The notes under the pieces: generated by a model
Database searches by the model: none
Seen by the model: only the letters and a program-made list of their open reading frames with translations
What the model was told of the DNA's origin: nothing
Part shown: piece after piece, positions 34,301 to 38,815 of the stretch
How positions within the stretch are numbered: the stretch's first letter is position 1
Layout of the letters: the number at the start of each line of letters is the position of its first letter
DNA from: Siphonodentalium dalli
Lineage: Eukaryota; Mollusca; Scaphopoda; Gadilida; Siphonodentaliidae
Direction of reading: 5' to 3'
Length of the DNA: 64,000 nt
Assembly: GCA_032622095.1 (NCBI GenBank)
Contig: CP136061.1
Coordinates: forward strand, 124,001-188,000
Position numbers and translations under genes: made by a program

Positions 34301-36136
34301 AAACAGTATGTTATTGTCAAATGTTCTTCCTTTGTTATGTAAACAAAAGCAAAAAATCATTACAGAACCTGGCTTTTGTTTAGATCCGGATATGGTAAAC
34401 ATAAAGAGCGTAGATTGTTACTGTTTTCCTGATATGGAAATAATAAAGCGCGTTTATATCATTTGTGTGTGATTAACCAGTAGAATATTGCGCTGTGTTA
34501 TGTAAACAGAAGCAAAACGTCTGTAACACAAGCAGGCTCTTGTTTACGTACACCATCGTACGTCTTGACAACAATATACTATTTACGAACTGATTATGTT
34601 TGGCATATGAACAAAACTATATATATTTTAATATTCCTTCTGTTGATGGCGATTTGAACAAATATGAATATTTCTGCAACAAACGCCGCCCGTGACTTTA
34701 AATAGTAACATATCTGCGTATTTCATATGTCATTTTTAATAAAAGGGTACATTATATGTTAAAGTATTAGCAATATTAGTTGAATCTTCAAACTTGTGTC
34801 ATGGCAGAAAAGTAAACTATTACTATTAGTAATGAAATAACTTTACGTACTCACTCTCTACTGGTGGTATGTGTGTTGGCAAAACAGAATAAATGACCAC
34901 TTGCACACAAGTCTCCCAAAAGTTGGCATTTTTTTTAGGACAATGGCATTATTTTGAATTATTAAATTCCATTATTCATTTGAAAACAAAAATAGTTAAG
35001 ATGCTTCCTCAAAATATGTTCAGACTGGAGACAATATACATGTACTTACCTCAGAGTAAAGCAAATTTGATAATGTGTGATGGACACACAAACAAGTCAT
35101 AGTCCCGTGAAAATGAATTTTTCGGGGGACAGCAAGCAAATAACTTTACACTACACACTCACTTACCGGTATGTGTGGCATAACAGACCTCTTGCATACA
35201 AGTCTCCCAAAAGGTGTTTTTTTTAAAAGGGGTGCTGTACAATAAATCCGGCCATTTATGGGACCATCTCCTATTATACTCAACAGAAAATATCTGATAA
35301 AAGAATTATCATGAGTCAAGAATGAGACTTAAATAAACTCACGTACACAAAGAAACACGTACAAGTATAACAACCTGATAATTATAACGAAAATTAATAA
35401 ATGGCTTTTAACTCATTTTTATTATAATTACTATATTGTTTACATTATTCATAGAGTACATGAGTGTATTTTGCACTCATCCATGACTCAAATTCATTCA
35501 TTTGTTCCATATATTCTGTTGAGTATTAATAGGAAATGGTCCCATAAATGGATGGAATTAGTGTACAGTACCGGCTACCCCATTAAGGATAATAGTATTA
35601 TTGAGAAATATTGAATTCCATTATCCCATTTTGTAAACAAAAATAGTTAAGATGCTTCCTTAAAATACTTTCAGACTTGTTGAGACCATATACTTACCTC
35701 AGAGTAAAGCACATCTGATACTATTAAGTCTTAAGTAATACATGTAATGAAAATTTAATTTCCCTTGAGGGAATAAATTCAAGTGAAATTTTCTGATCGT
35801 ACACAAGTGGGGTACAGCTCCCTTAGTTAAGTTAGTTTGAACTCAAACATGTTCTTTTAGTCATTCTGTTTTAATATGTACCTTGTAAGCCCCAATAAGA
35901 AGTAATTTTAGAGTGATATTCAGTGTTGGAAGAGTATAAAAGGGAAATAGTATGTGGGCAACTTCCGTACCTGAATGCTGCATCAAACATCCAAGTTCTT
36001 GCCTCTTGTCAAGATGGAAAAGACGAATGGTTTCGTCTGTACCACCTGATGCCAGTATGTTTTTACTTGATATGGCAACAGATTTAATTGAACCCAAGTG
36101 GGACTGGTCAGTGAAGCTTGGGTCCAGGCGCCGATT
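3968..36136 (-). CDS. PAK1IP1: PAK1IP1-like WD40 protein, exons 2-9 (exon 1 not found)
   Basis: Eight exons splice in phase into 382 codons plus stop; the human family member is about 390 residues, so only a short first exon is missing. The order of motifs follows PAK1IP1 throughout: ASGGTDETIRLFHLDK, DDGTVCIWKSNKWECLRS, VAVHPSGKLAMSVGTD, LHTWNLVTGRSAYV, IILWSPSGNHYIII, a weak blade, GSSSGQLLVYKI, then a Lys-rich tail. Family knowledge: PAK1IP1/Mak11 is a nucleolar WD40 propeller needed for 60S ribosomal subunit maturation and reported to bind and restrain PAK kinases; the basic tail fits nucleolar targeting. All introns begin GT and end AG on the minus strand. Introns total over 30 kb and are packed with transposons; intron 5 carries the 73-bp splice-donor array. 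Identification rests on reading conserved motifs by eye, without an alignment search. Confidence 0.93.
5415..5535. mobile_element. TTAA-flanked MITE, CCCTTTCAGTGCC family (copy 1)
   Basis: Terminal inverted repeat CCCTTTCAGTGCCAAGTC / GACTTGGCACTGAAAGGG, flanked on both sides by TTAA (5411-5414 and 5536-5539). A TTAA target site with CCC-starting ends is typical of piggyBac-like elements. At 121 bp it has no coding capacity. Related copies are at 15648-15827, 27907-28077 and 58505-58580 (truncated). Confidence 0.82.
5730..5853. repeat. Two C homopolymer runs
   Basis: Runs of about 16 C at 5730-5745 and about 15 C at 5839-5853, the second followed by an A/C-rich stretch. Lengths in the assembly may be unreliable. 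Confidence 0.9.
7457..7565 (-). CDS. PAK1IP1: PAK1IP1-like exon 8
   Basis: Exon of 109 bp. The acceptor is CTCCTGCAG|A and the donor is GTG|GTAAGA. It completes the Arg codon and encodes IKALTLHHMAHDDSVPLLF then TGSSSGQLLVYKIQKDV, matching the final blade (human ASSDGFIKMWKL). It ends in phase 0. Confidence 0.92.
7642..7893. mobile_element. TTAA-flanked MITE with double hairpin core
   Basis: Ends TCCTTTCATGACTG / CAGTCATGGAAGGG between TTAA at 7638-7641 and 7894-7897. Inside are two successive hairpins built from TTCTCTTATATATGYGAG and its complement, each with a short loop (about 7695-7760 and 7785-7850). The same core occurs in elements with different ends at 9133, 14879 and 30906. Confidence 0.78.
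8566..8596. repeat. Possible remnant end of a TTAA MITE
   Basis: CCCCTGGCACTCAAAGGGTTAAGC resembles the right end of the CCCTTTCAGTGCC family but has no matching left end nearby. It is either a solo decayed end or chance. Confidence 0.3.
8717..8814 (-). CDS. PAK1IP1: PAK1IP1-like exon 7
   Basis: Exon of 98 bp. The acceptor is TTTAACAG|GAT and the donor is ACAG|GTATAT. It encodes DETIAYGGDGGNIELHNIV and then NDEHKLTVDTETN, plus two bases of an Arg codon. This is the diverged fifth blade of the family (human AVAGDEEVIRFFDCDSL). Confidence 0.9.
9133..9525. mobile_element. TTAA-flanked MITE, CCCTTTACCCAACA family (copy 1)
   Basis: Ends CCCTTTACCCAACA / TGTTGGGTAAAGGG between TTAA at 9129-9132 and 9526-9529. 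It contains two hairpins of TGCATTCTCTTATATATGCG with GTCGACCATAGGTCGCC-type loops, separated by a T-rich CTTACATTCTTTAACAATTT spacer. Copy 2 at 14879-15225 shares the ends, spacer and right hairpin. Confidence 0.85.
10279..10424. mobile_element. Near-perfect palindromic foldback element
   Basis: Arms of about 65 bp run from TCTACAACTCGTTCCCAGTT to the centre near 10350 and back to AACTGGGGACTCGTTGTAGA. Inner arm words are GGTCTGGACC and GGTCCAGACC around a CTCGCCAAATGCTC loop. It could fold as an almost complete hairpin. No target duplication was identified. Confidence 0.8.
11606..11684. mobile_element. GGTCCCCAGAGGG foldback hairpin (copy 1)
   Basis: CAGAATGAGGTCCCCAGAGG and its complement, ending CTCATTCTG, enclose a short loop with GCTAGC. 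Other copies are at 11885-11950 and 32914-33007. Flanking sequence at 11740-11830 also matches 32800-32910 in reverse orientation, so the hairpins belong to a larger dispersed element. Confidence 0.75.
11885..11950. mobile_element. GGTCCCCAGAGGG foldback hairpin (copy 2)
   Basis: GCAGAATGAGGTCCCCAGAG pairs with TCTGGGGACCTCATTCTA around a TTTGGTGATGCTAAATT loop. It lies 200 bp from copy 1. Confidence 0.75.
12120..12895 (+). mobile_element. Element with four ~160-bp units and CCGTCCGTCC tract (forward)
   Basis: It begins with CCCCGAA..TTCGGGG and a GTCCGTCCGTCGAG tract, then four units starting GGTTTCCGGATGATAACTTT at about 12206, 12371, 12532 and 12692. Each unit carries GAGTTATGGCCCTTTT and ATATGGGT..CCACCCATTTTTG words. 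It ends near TTTTTCGGGGGACAC. The pattern (short unique ends, central ~160-bp tandem units) resembles non-autonomous tandem-repeat elements known from bivalves; exact superfamily unassigned. Confidence 0.65.
13395..14036 (-). mobile_element. Same ~160-bp-unit family in reverse orientation
   Basis: Units with ATCATCCGGAAACC at about 13541, 13658 and 13821 are the reverse complement of the 12.2-kb units, including GGCCCATAACTCTGGGAAAA and GAACTTGACCTGTATTTTG. It ends with GGACGGACGGACGGGAC (about 13968-13985) and CCCCCGAAAATAATTTTTTC. It forms a head-to-head pair with the 12120-12895 copy. The second unit is shortened by about 45 bp. Confidence 0.65.
14037..14680 (+). mobile_element. Second ~163-bp-unit element with terminal hairpin
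   Basis: ATGGCTCCCATCTAGAGGTC recurs at about 14038, 14201 and 14512. Each unit contains TGGCCTGTAGRGTGTGCCAA and AAGATGGCTGCTGGCGGCCA-like blocks. It ends with the hairpin GCTCAAACTT/AAGGTTGAGC at 14641-14669 followed by AAAA. A second copy is at 29742-30307 with the same terminal hairpin and AAAA. Confidence 0.65.
14791..14853 (-). CDS. PAK1IP1: PAK1IP1-like exon 6
   Basis: Small exon of 63 bp, 21 codons, phase 0 at both ends. The acceptor is TTTGTTTCAG|ACA and the donor is GAT|GTGAGT. It encodes TASVLHSIKSQQRVHSAVF-ID, matching human DTASISGTITNEKRISSVKF. It is separated from exon 5 by a 9.47-kb intron. Confidence 0.92.
14879..15225. mobile_element. TTAA-flanked MITE, CCCTTTACCCAACA family (copy 2)
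   Basis: Between TTAA at 14875-14878 and 15226-15229. It matches the 9133-9525 copy closely but lacks the left half of the first hairpin (internal deletion near 15015). It sits about 25 bp upstream, in transcription sense, of the exon 6 acceptor. Confidence 0.85.
15648..15827. mobile_element. TTAA-flanked MITE, CCCTTTCAGTGCC family (copy 2)
   Basis: Between TTAA at 15644-15647 and 15828-15831. The inverted arms extend from CCCTTTCAGTGCCAAGTCCG through TTGTATCAACCCATA..CCTTGAT, longer than in copy 1. Confidence 0.85.
16530..24369 (-). repeat. 73-bp tandem array: 91 copies of an exon 3' end plus 5' splice site
   Basis: On the minus strand each unit is CTACATCATCATAAATAACA followed by TGAAGATTGATGCATATGAT, GTCGAG, then GTAAGTTAATTCATGTATGA and CTCGGAA: 46 bp of exon 5 and 27 bp of intron. 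Donor spacing is exactly 73: from 16561 to 19852 there are 45 steps after removing two 3-bp insertions, and from 21105 to 24317 there are 44 steps. That gives 46 and 45 donors on the two sides of a hAT insertion. The GT was intact in every copy I read; rare variants include GTAAAT (near 17511 and 17729) and GTCAAG|GT (near 19711 and 24102). The last unit in coordinate order is the real exon 5 end. Confidence 0.95.
19871..21042. mobile_element. hAT-like non-autonomous element inside the array (copy 1)
   Basis: Terminal inverted repeats TAGAGGTGCCACGATTA and TAATCGTGGCACCCCTA, with 8-bp target duplication CATCATAT (19863-19870 and 21043-21050). An 8-bp duplication and TAGRGGTGCCA-type ends fit the hAT superfamily. 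Next to both ends are AATCGAT-rich palindromic words. At 1172 bp it has no transposase-like frame. A shorter relative is at 30376-30851. Confidence 0.88.
24323..24405 (-). CDS. PAK1IP1: PAK1IP1-like exon 5, parent of the 73-bp array
   Basis: Exon of 83 bp. The acceptor is TTATCTTACAG|AT and the donor is GTCGAG|GTAAGTT. With exon 4 it reads D-AEIILWSPSGNHYIIINNMK then IDAYDVE, matching the human stretch around VEWSPRG..VVIIQNKIDIYQL. This is the only copy joined to an acceptor: everything from CTACATCATC to the donor (46 bp) plus 27 bp of intron is repeated about 90 more times immediately downstream in transcription. Using any later donor would first read through GTA AGT TAA, an in-frame stop. 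Confidence 0.93.
24406..25180. other. Intron 4, unassigned part
   Basis: AT-rich sequence next to the exon 5 acceptor. Nothing coding or repetitive was recognised apart from short T/A-rich runs. Confidence 0.5.
25180..26830 (+). mobile_element. Element with ~150-160-bp units and GGACGGACG tail
   Basis: Units share GAGTTATGTCCCTGGC, ATTTGACCCAGTGACCTCAT, TTTGAACAAATCTGAA and CACCAAATATGAACC-like blocks. The GACC..GTGACC word falls near 25610, 25756, 25902, 26318, 26472 and 26631. The 3' end has GGACGGACG..GGCTCGACGGATGG (about 26742-26780) and then the short hairpin GGAGACTTTGTCTCAGGTGAGC. The leftmost units are more diverged. Confidence 0.65.
26990..27612 (-). mobile_element. ~165-bp-unit element with GGACGGACGGACG tract (copy 3 of the 12-kb family)
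   Basis: CCGGAAACC or GGTCGGAAACC words near 27029, 27190, 27361 and 27530 mark units of about 161-171 bp that share GGGCATAACTCTGGTGAAAA and GAACTTGACCTGT with 13395-14036. It ends in GGACGGACGGACGCACAGG and a GTCCG..CGGAC pair. Confidence 0.65.
27612..27860. repeat. Fragment related to the Mutator-like element interior
   Basis: CACAATGTTTACATAATTTC and ATTCTGTGCGTAATTGAACA, GAATGTTAGATTATAATACA and ATTATGACCGTAAGAT blocks match the 33480-33510 and 33855-33960 parts of the element at 33211-34109 in order, with the middle deleted. The long terminal repeats are absent. Confidence 0.65.
27907..28077. mobile_element. TTAA MITE, CCCTTTCAGTGCC family (copy 3)
   Basis: The right end GACTTGGCACTGAAAGGG is followed by TTAA at 28078-28081. 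The left end is mutated (AACCATTTCAGTGCCAAGTC). Long inverted arms around GAGCTCTTTCCATCA match copies 1 and 2. It lies 160 bp from the exon 4 donor. Confidence 0.8.
28244..28371 (-). CDS. PAK1IP1: PAK1IP1-like exon 4
   Basis: Exon of 128 bp. The acceptor is CTATTTTCAG|A and the donor is GCAG|GTTTGT. It encodes 42 full codons, NAVRCVAVHPSGKLAMSVGT then DRKLHTWNLVTGRSAYVTNL, the most conserved part of the family. It ends on the first base of an Asp codon that exon 5 completes. Confidence 0.95.
28372..29741. other. Intron 3, mostly unassigned, with an old duplication
   Basis: 29088-29218 and 29423-29605 share GTCGAA-TGTCAAAA, CAAACGAGC, ATGGAAAGA and TTCGACATCGACTGT-like blocks, a diverged duplication about 335 bp apart. 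The rest shows no gene or element. Confidence 0.5.
29742..30307 (+). mobile_element. Second copy of the ~163-bp-unit element with terminal hairpin
   Basis: It shares GCTCCCATCTAG, GATGAGGGATATGACCTGT and AGGATGGCTGCCAGCGGCCA with 14037-14680 and ends in the hairpin GCTCAAAATTTACTTTGTCA..GTGAGC followed by AAAA. It is interrupted by a small inverted-repeat insertion (29846-30030). Confidence 0.6.
29846..30030. mobile_element. Small nested hairpin MITEs around TGCACTATTATT
   Basis: GTCTCACCTGACGAATAATA pairs with TATTATTAGGCAGTGAGAC (29846-29932). A further CTGCACTATTATTCGGCAGGTGAGA follows to about 30030, so two or more copies appear nested. Confidence 0.6.
30376..30851. mobile_element. hAT-like non-autonomous element (copy 2)
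   Basis: Ends TAGAGGTGCCACGATTA and CGTGGCACCCCTA, with target duplication ATTTAAAC / ATTTAAAA (7 of 8). It matches the left 600 bp of 19871-21042 (GGAAGTAT..CTGTAATATGGCCTATTG, ATTAGAACGAACGTAGC) but has lost the right-hand internal part, leaving 476 bp. Confidence 0.85.
30906..31821. mobile_element. TTAA-type MITE with hairpin core and expanded T-rich spacer
   Basis: Ends CCCTTTCATAATGGGAGC / GCTCCCATCACGAAAGGG; right flank TTAA (31822-31825), left flank TTTA (30902-30905), a one-base change from TTAA. Hairpins of TGCATTCTCTTATATATGCG lie at each side (30948-31018 and 31710-31777). Between them are many TTTTTATCATTTTTTCTTAC-like repeats and about 370 bp of unrelated sequence (31245-31610), perhaps a second insertion. 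Its end lies about 85 bp from exon 3. Confidence 0.75.
31907..32027 (-). CDS. PAK1IP1: PAK1IP1-like exon 3
   Basis: Exon of 121 bp. The acceptor is GTTACAG|G and the donor is ACAA|GTTTGT, which is weaker than consensus. It completes the split Gly codon, then encodes TVNWLAFYEGSHMFSCSDDG and TVCIWKSNKWECLRSFKGH, matching the second blade of PAK1IP1. It ends with two bases of a Lys codon that exon 4 completes. A TTAA-flanked MITE ends only about 85 bp downstream of this donor. Confidence 0.94.
32028..32784. other. Intron 2, unassigned part
   Basis: AT-rich intron sequence after exon 2 and above the exon 3 acceptor side. No gene, hairpin or repeat family was recognised. Confidence 0.5.
32785..33140 (-). 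mobile_element. GGTCCCCAGAGGG foldback-bearing repeat (copy 3)
   Basis: The hairpin GCAGAATGAAGTTCCCAGAG / CTCTGGAGACCTCATTCTGC lies at 32914-33007. The left flank (CCCTTCTGTTCAGTTTCTTT, TGAGGTGACTAATGGGTGAA) is the reverse complement of 11740-11820. Confidence 0.65.
33211..34109. mobile_element. Mutator-like non-autonomous element with ~100-bp terminal repeats
   Basis: Ends TAGTCCAAGTCTT..ACGACTT and their complement are almost identical over about 100 bp (the left arm has 3 extra bases). They are flanked by a perfect 9-bp duplication TGAATAACG (33202-33210 and 34110-34118). Long terminal inverted repeats with a 9-bp duplication are typical of MULEs. Each arm also holds an internal repeat of the end (TTTAGTCCAAGCC). 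The 122-codon frame inside (33483-33851, minus) has no recognisable transposase. Confidence 0.85.
34169..34702 (+). mobile_element. TTTAAAGGTACG-family MITE (copy 1)
   Basis: About 530 bp. It starts near TTTTAAAGATATGGGTGGCG and ends GCCCGTGACTTTAAA. It shares GGTGGGTATGCTGTTAA, ACCGCCATAAACAGAAAGAA, ATAAAGAGCG, TTTGTGTGTGATTA and CAACAATATACTATTTACG-type blocks with copies at 52791, 60878 and 62806. Confidence 0.75.
34840..35725. repeat. Duplicated intron segment split by an inverted-repeat element
   Basis: CACAAGTCTCCCAAAAG, ATTGAATTCCATTAT, AAAATAGTTAAGATGCTTCC and TACTTACCTCAGAGTAAAGC occur in order at 34900-35070 and at 35200-35720. The second copy is interrupted at 35236-35568 by an inverted-repeat element. 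Confidence 0.75.
35236..35568. mobile_element. Inverted-repeat element inside the duplicated segment
   Basis: Arms run from TGTACAATAAATCC..CATTTATGGGACCATCTCCT and ACTCAACAGAAAATAT to their complements ATATTCTGTTGAGTATTAAT and AATGGTCCCATAAATGGATG..GTGTACA. Its absence from the first copy of the duplication gives the empty site. Confidence 0.75.
35971..36136 (-). CDS. PAK1IP1: PAK1IP1-like exon 2
   Basis: Exon of 166 bp. The acceptor is TTATTTCAG just above 36136 and the donor is CAG|GTACGG below 35971. It encodes 55 residues plus one base of a Gly codon, including LGSIKSVAISSKNILASGGT and DETIRLFHLDKRQELGCL, the first clear WD blade (human: SKDETIHIYDMKKKIEHG). It begins in phase 0, so exon 1 should end on a codon boundary. 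The open frame continues upstream to 36358, but that part has no family similarity and is taken as intron. Confidence 0.93.
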
Positions 36137-36400
36137 CTGAAATAATTGAGAAAACAAGGCCATAATTAAAAGATTGTTTGTTTCCCCTCGTGGCCTCGAA
36201 TACAACCAAACACAGCTCAAATAATGGGAAATATAACAAATAAAGTTCATAGGCATATTACTAAACAAAGTTAGGTGGATTTTGGGCCTCAATAATGAGT
36301 GTTTTATTAGATGTTTTGTACAACACGTTTGAGTACGGCATCGAAAAGCCAAACACAAACTTCTGCCATGGATTACTCTATATCTGCTTATTGGTGATAA
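36137..36400. other. Intron 1 or upstream sequence
   Basis: Sequence above the exon 2 acceptor. An open frame runs on from exon 2 to 36358 but has no similarity to the PAK1IP1 N-terminus. Exon 1 was sought as a GxYE-type motif on the minus strand up to 64000 and not found. Confidence 0.5.
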
Positions 36401-36876
36401 TTAAAGGTACTCAATCCGTAAAGAGGGTCCCCATCTCAATAGATTCCAACAACAACAATCCGATCAGAGGGTCTTATATTACTATTTCTTTGGCTTTGGG
36501 GGTAAAAAATATTTGATTCGAGTCGAATCAAACAAAGCTCAGAGTTATTAGATATTGATTTTTGAAATTTGTTATTAACTCGAGATGAGTACTATTAACT
36601 GCCGTAATCTGCTCTGGATGTGTACTCCAAATCTATTCAAACAGACAAGGATGGATAACTCTAAAATCAAGTGGTAATTTTAACGCAATTTTGACTGAGT
36701 TCTGGGCCAGATACATGTAGTATTCCCGATAATGAAAAATAATATATTTCTAAAATCGATATCTAACAAATCTGAGCTTTGATGGGTGACTTCCTCGACT
36801 CGAATCAAATATTTTTGACCCCCGAAGCCATTGAAATAGTAATTGAGAGGAGTTTTATCGGATTGAGTACCTTTAA
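36401..36876. mobile_element. TTAA-flanked inverted-repeat element, AGGTACTCAATCCG ends
   Basis: TTAA|AGGTACTCAATCCG at 36401 and CGGATTGAGTACCT|TTAA ending at 36876. The arms continue inward: TTTGGCTTTGGGGGT..AAATATTTGATTCGAGTCGA on the left and its complement on the right, about 170 bp each with divergence. A partial copy is at 45294-45420. Confidence 0.8.
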
Positions 36877-36914
36877 CATCTGCAATATTATATTGACGGC
36901 AGGGAGTTGAAGAA

Positions 36915-37310
36915 AAAACATATTTCCATAAGCATATCAGCATCTCTGTCCCTGGTGTCCCAGGAATTGGTGTCTCACGCCCAGAGCTCTAGTATATTTT
37001 ATTAAAGGGATATCTCCTGCACAGATATATACCATTTCTATGGCCATAAAAAGGGAATTAGGGGTTACCGGGGGGCTTGCTTCCTTCATATTGTGTACTT
37101 ATTGACTTGAAATAGGGGAAAAAACCCTATTTTCATATTATCAGCATCCCTGTCCCCAAGAATGTGTGTCCATCACAGAGATCAAGTATATTTTATAAAT
37201 GAGACATATCCTGCACAGATCTATACCATTTCCATGTCATAAAAGGGATCTAGGGTTACTGGGGGATTACTTCCCTCATATGGTGGGCCTACCGGTATAT
37301 AGACTTGAGT
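36915..37310. repeat. Tandem duplication, ~205-bp units
   Basis: CATATTTCCATAAG/CTATTTTCATATT..ATCAGCATC, CTGCACAGAT-TATACCATTT and GGGTTACYGGGGG..TTCC blocks occur twice in order, about 205 bp apart. No coding role seen. Confidence 0.7.
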
Positions 37311-37379
37311 GATGTGTTTAGGCCTGTGCCATTTAAAATTAATTCAGGGGGGAATCAATGAATATTAATTTTTATTTGG

Positions 37380-37545
37380 GCTTAAGCGCAAATCATTTGC
37401 GCTTAAGCGTAAATGATTTGCGCTTAAGCGCAAATGAATTGCGCTTAAAGCGCAAATGATTTACGCTTAAGCGCAAATATTTGCACTTAAGCGCAAATGA
37501 TAGAGGTATTAAGCGCAAATATTTGCGCTTCGCTTAAGCGTAAAT
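37380..37545. repeat. Array of GCGCTTAAGCGC palindromes
   Basis: Seven or more copies of GCGCTTAAGCGCAAAT, itself a palindrome, alternate with TGATTT/GAATT linkers at roughly 22-bp spacing over 165 bp, making overlapping self-complementary words. Some copies are mutated (GCACTTAAGCG, GCTTAAAGCGC). It lies about 130 bp outside the 6-kb palindrome. Confidence 0.85.
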
Positions 37546-37671
37546 AAATAATAAATGTGAAAAGGGCCTCCCATACATTTAGGCATTTACCATCTAACAT
37601 CAACATCTGCCTCCACAATTCACCAAACTCGTAAATATCTCCTGCATTGTATAGATTATAATTTACTTATA

Positions 37672-38447
37672 TAGTCTAGTCTGTGCTGGGGGGTGATCGT
37701 CGCACATCGGGGGAATTTATGCGACCATCATTTTCTTATGGGAAAATTACTCTAGTTTTCGAATTCAGAGGGCGCCGAGCCGAGATAGGTGGCAAAATAT
37801 AACTTTTCACTATGTTTCATAGAGTACCCTACCTAAAAAATGACATATTTTCAAAGGTTAACAGGCATTAGCCAACTGGTTAACAGGGCAGCAACATCGG
37901 AAAGATTGTAAACATATTTGCAAAATATGGAACGAATATAGACACTTAATCAGATTCAACATCGTTTTCCTGCTTTCGTTCTGATTTCGTGACGTCATGG
38001 TAAAATATGTAGCGTGACGCGTCAAAAATTCATGGCGATTCAGACAAAGTGTTGTGCGTCAACTCTGTGCAAAGATAGCATATCTGTCGAATTCTTCCAA
38101 TTTATATATTTTTGGAAATGGAAGGGTACCCCCTATATAATGATGTCCATACTTAAATTATATCTTTCCAAGTATTGACATAATAGACAAAAACTTAACC
38201 CTCCCCCCAATTTCACAAATAACCACATATATGTGTCCATGCAGTTTGTGTCCACCAAATAAATTGACAATGCACAGTTTACCTTTTCATATTGTGTAGA
38301 ATCGTACGGCGACACTGATAATGTAAAACATCGTTCAAATCCTAGATTAGGAAGGTAATAAAATCCAAGATGGCGTCCAAGATGGCCGCCAATTTTTATA
38401 TTGACACTCTATACACCAGATGTATGGTAACCGGACTAGATCATCAA
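37672..38447 (+). repeat. Left outer arm of the 6-kb palindrome
   Basis: About 775 bp, mirrored at 42928-43711 with only scattered differences. The right arm has an extra 12-bp GCGGCCATCTTG unit. The inner end of the arm carries ATCCAAGATGGCGTCCAAGA. Confidence 0.9.
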
Positions 38448-38815
38448 CTCTGTGCAAATATAGCATATCTGTCGAATTCTTCCAAGTTAAATATTTTTGC
38501 AAATGAAAGGGTATTGCCTACAAAATGATGTTCCTATCTTATTATATATCTCCAAATGGTAAACTAATCGAGAAAAGCTAACCCTCACCCCAATTTCACA
38601 AATATCCACTTAAATGCACCCATGCAGGTTGTTTCCAATTAAATATCGACAATGCACATTTTGTAGTGTCATATAGGGCAGAACCATCCGAGGACATGGA
38701 TAATCTAAGATTCCGTTCAAATCCTAGATTATGAAGGTAATAAAATCCAAGATGGCGTCCAAGATGGCTGCCAAGTTTAATATCGGCACTCTGTGCACAC
38801 TGAGTGTGCACTGTG
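38448..38815 (+). repeat. Diverged tandem copy of the arm's inner half
   Basis: ATCAACTCTGTGCAAATATA, AACCCTCACCCCAATTTCAC, GTTCAAATCCTAGATTATGA and ATCCAAGATGGCGTCCAAGA repeat the content of about 38056-38447 in the same orientation with clear divergence. It has no counterpart in the right arm, which explains the ~375-bp shift in arm alignment. Confidence 0.8.

Noticed and set aside
36137-36358. Upstream extension of exon 2 as N-terminal coding sequence
   Set aside because: The open frame continues but has no family similarity, and TTATTTCAG is a good acceptor at the point where similarity starts.
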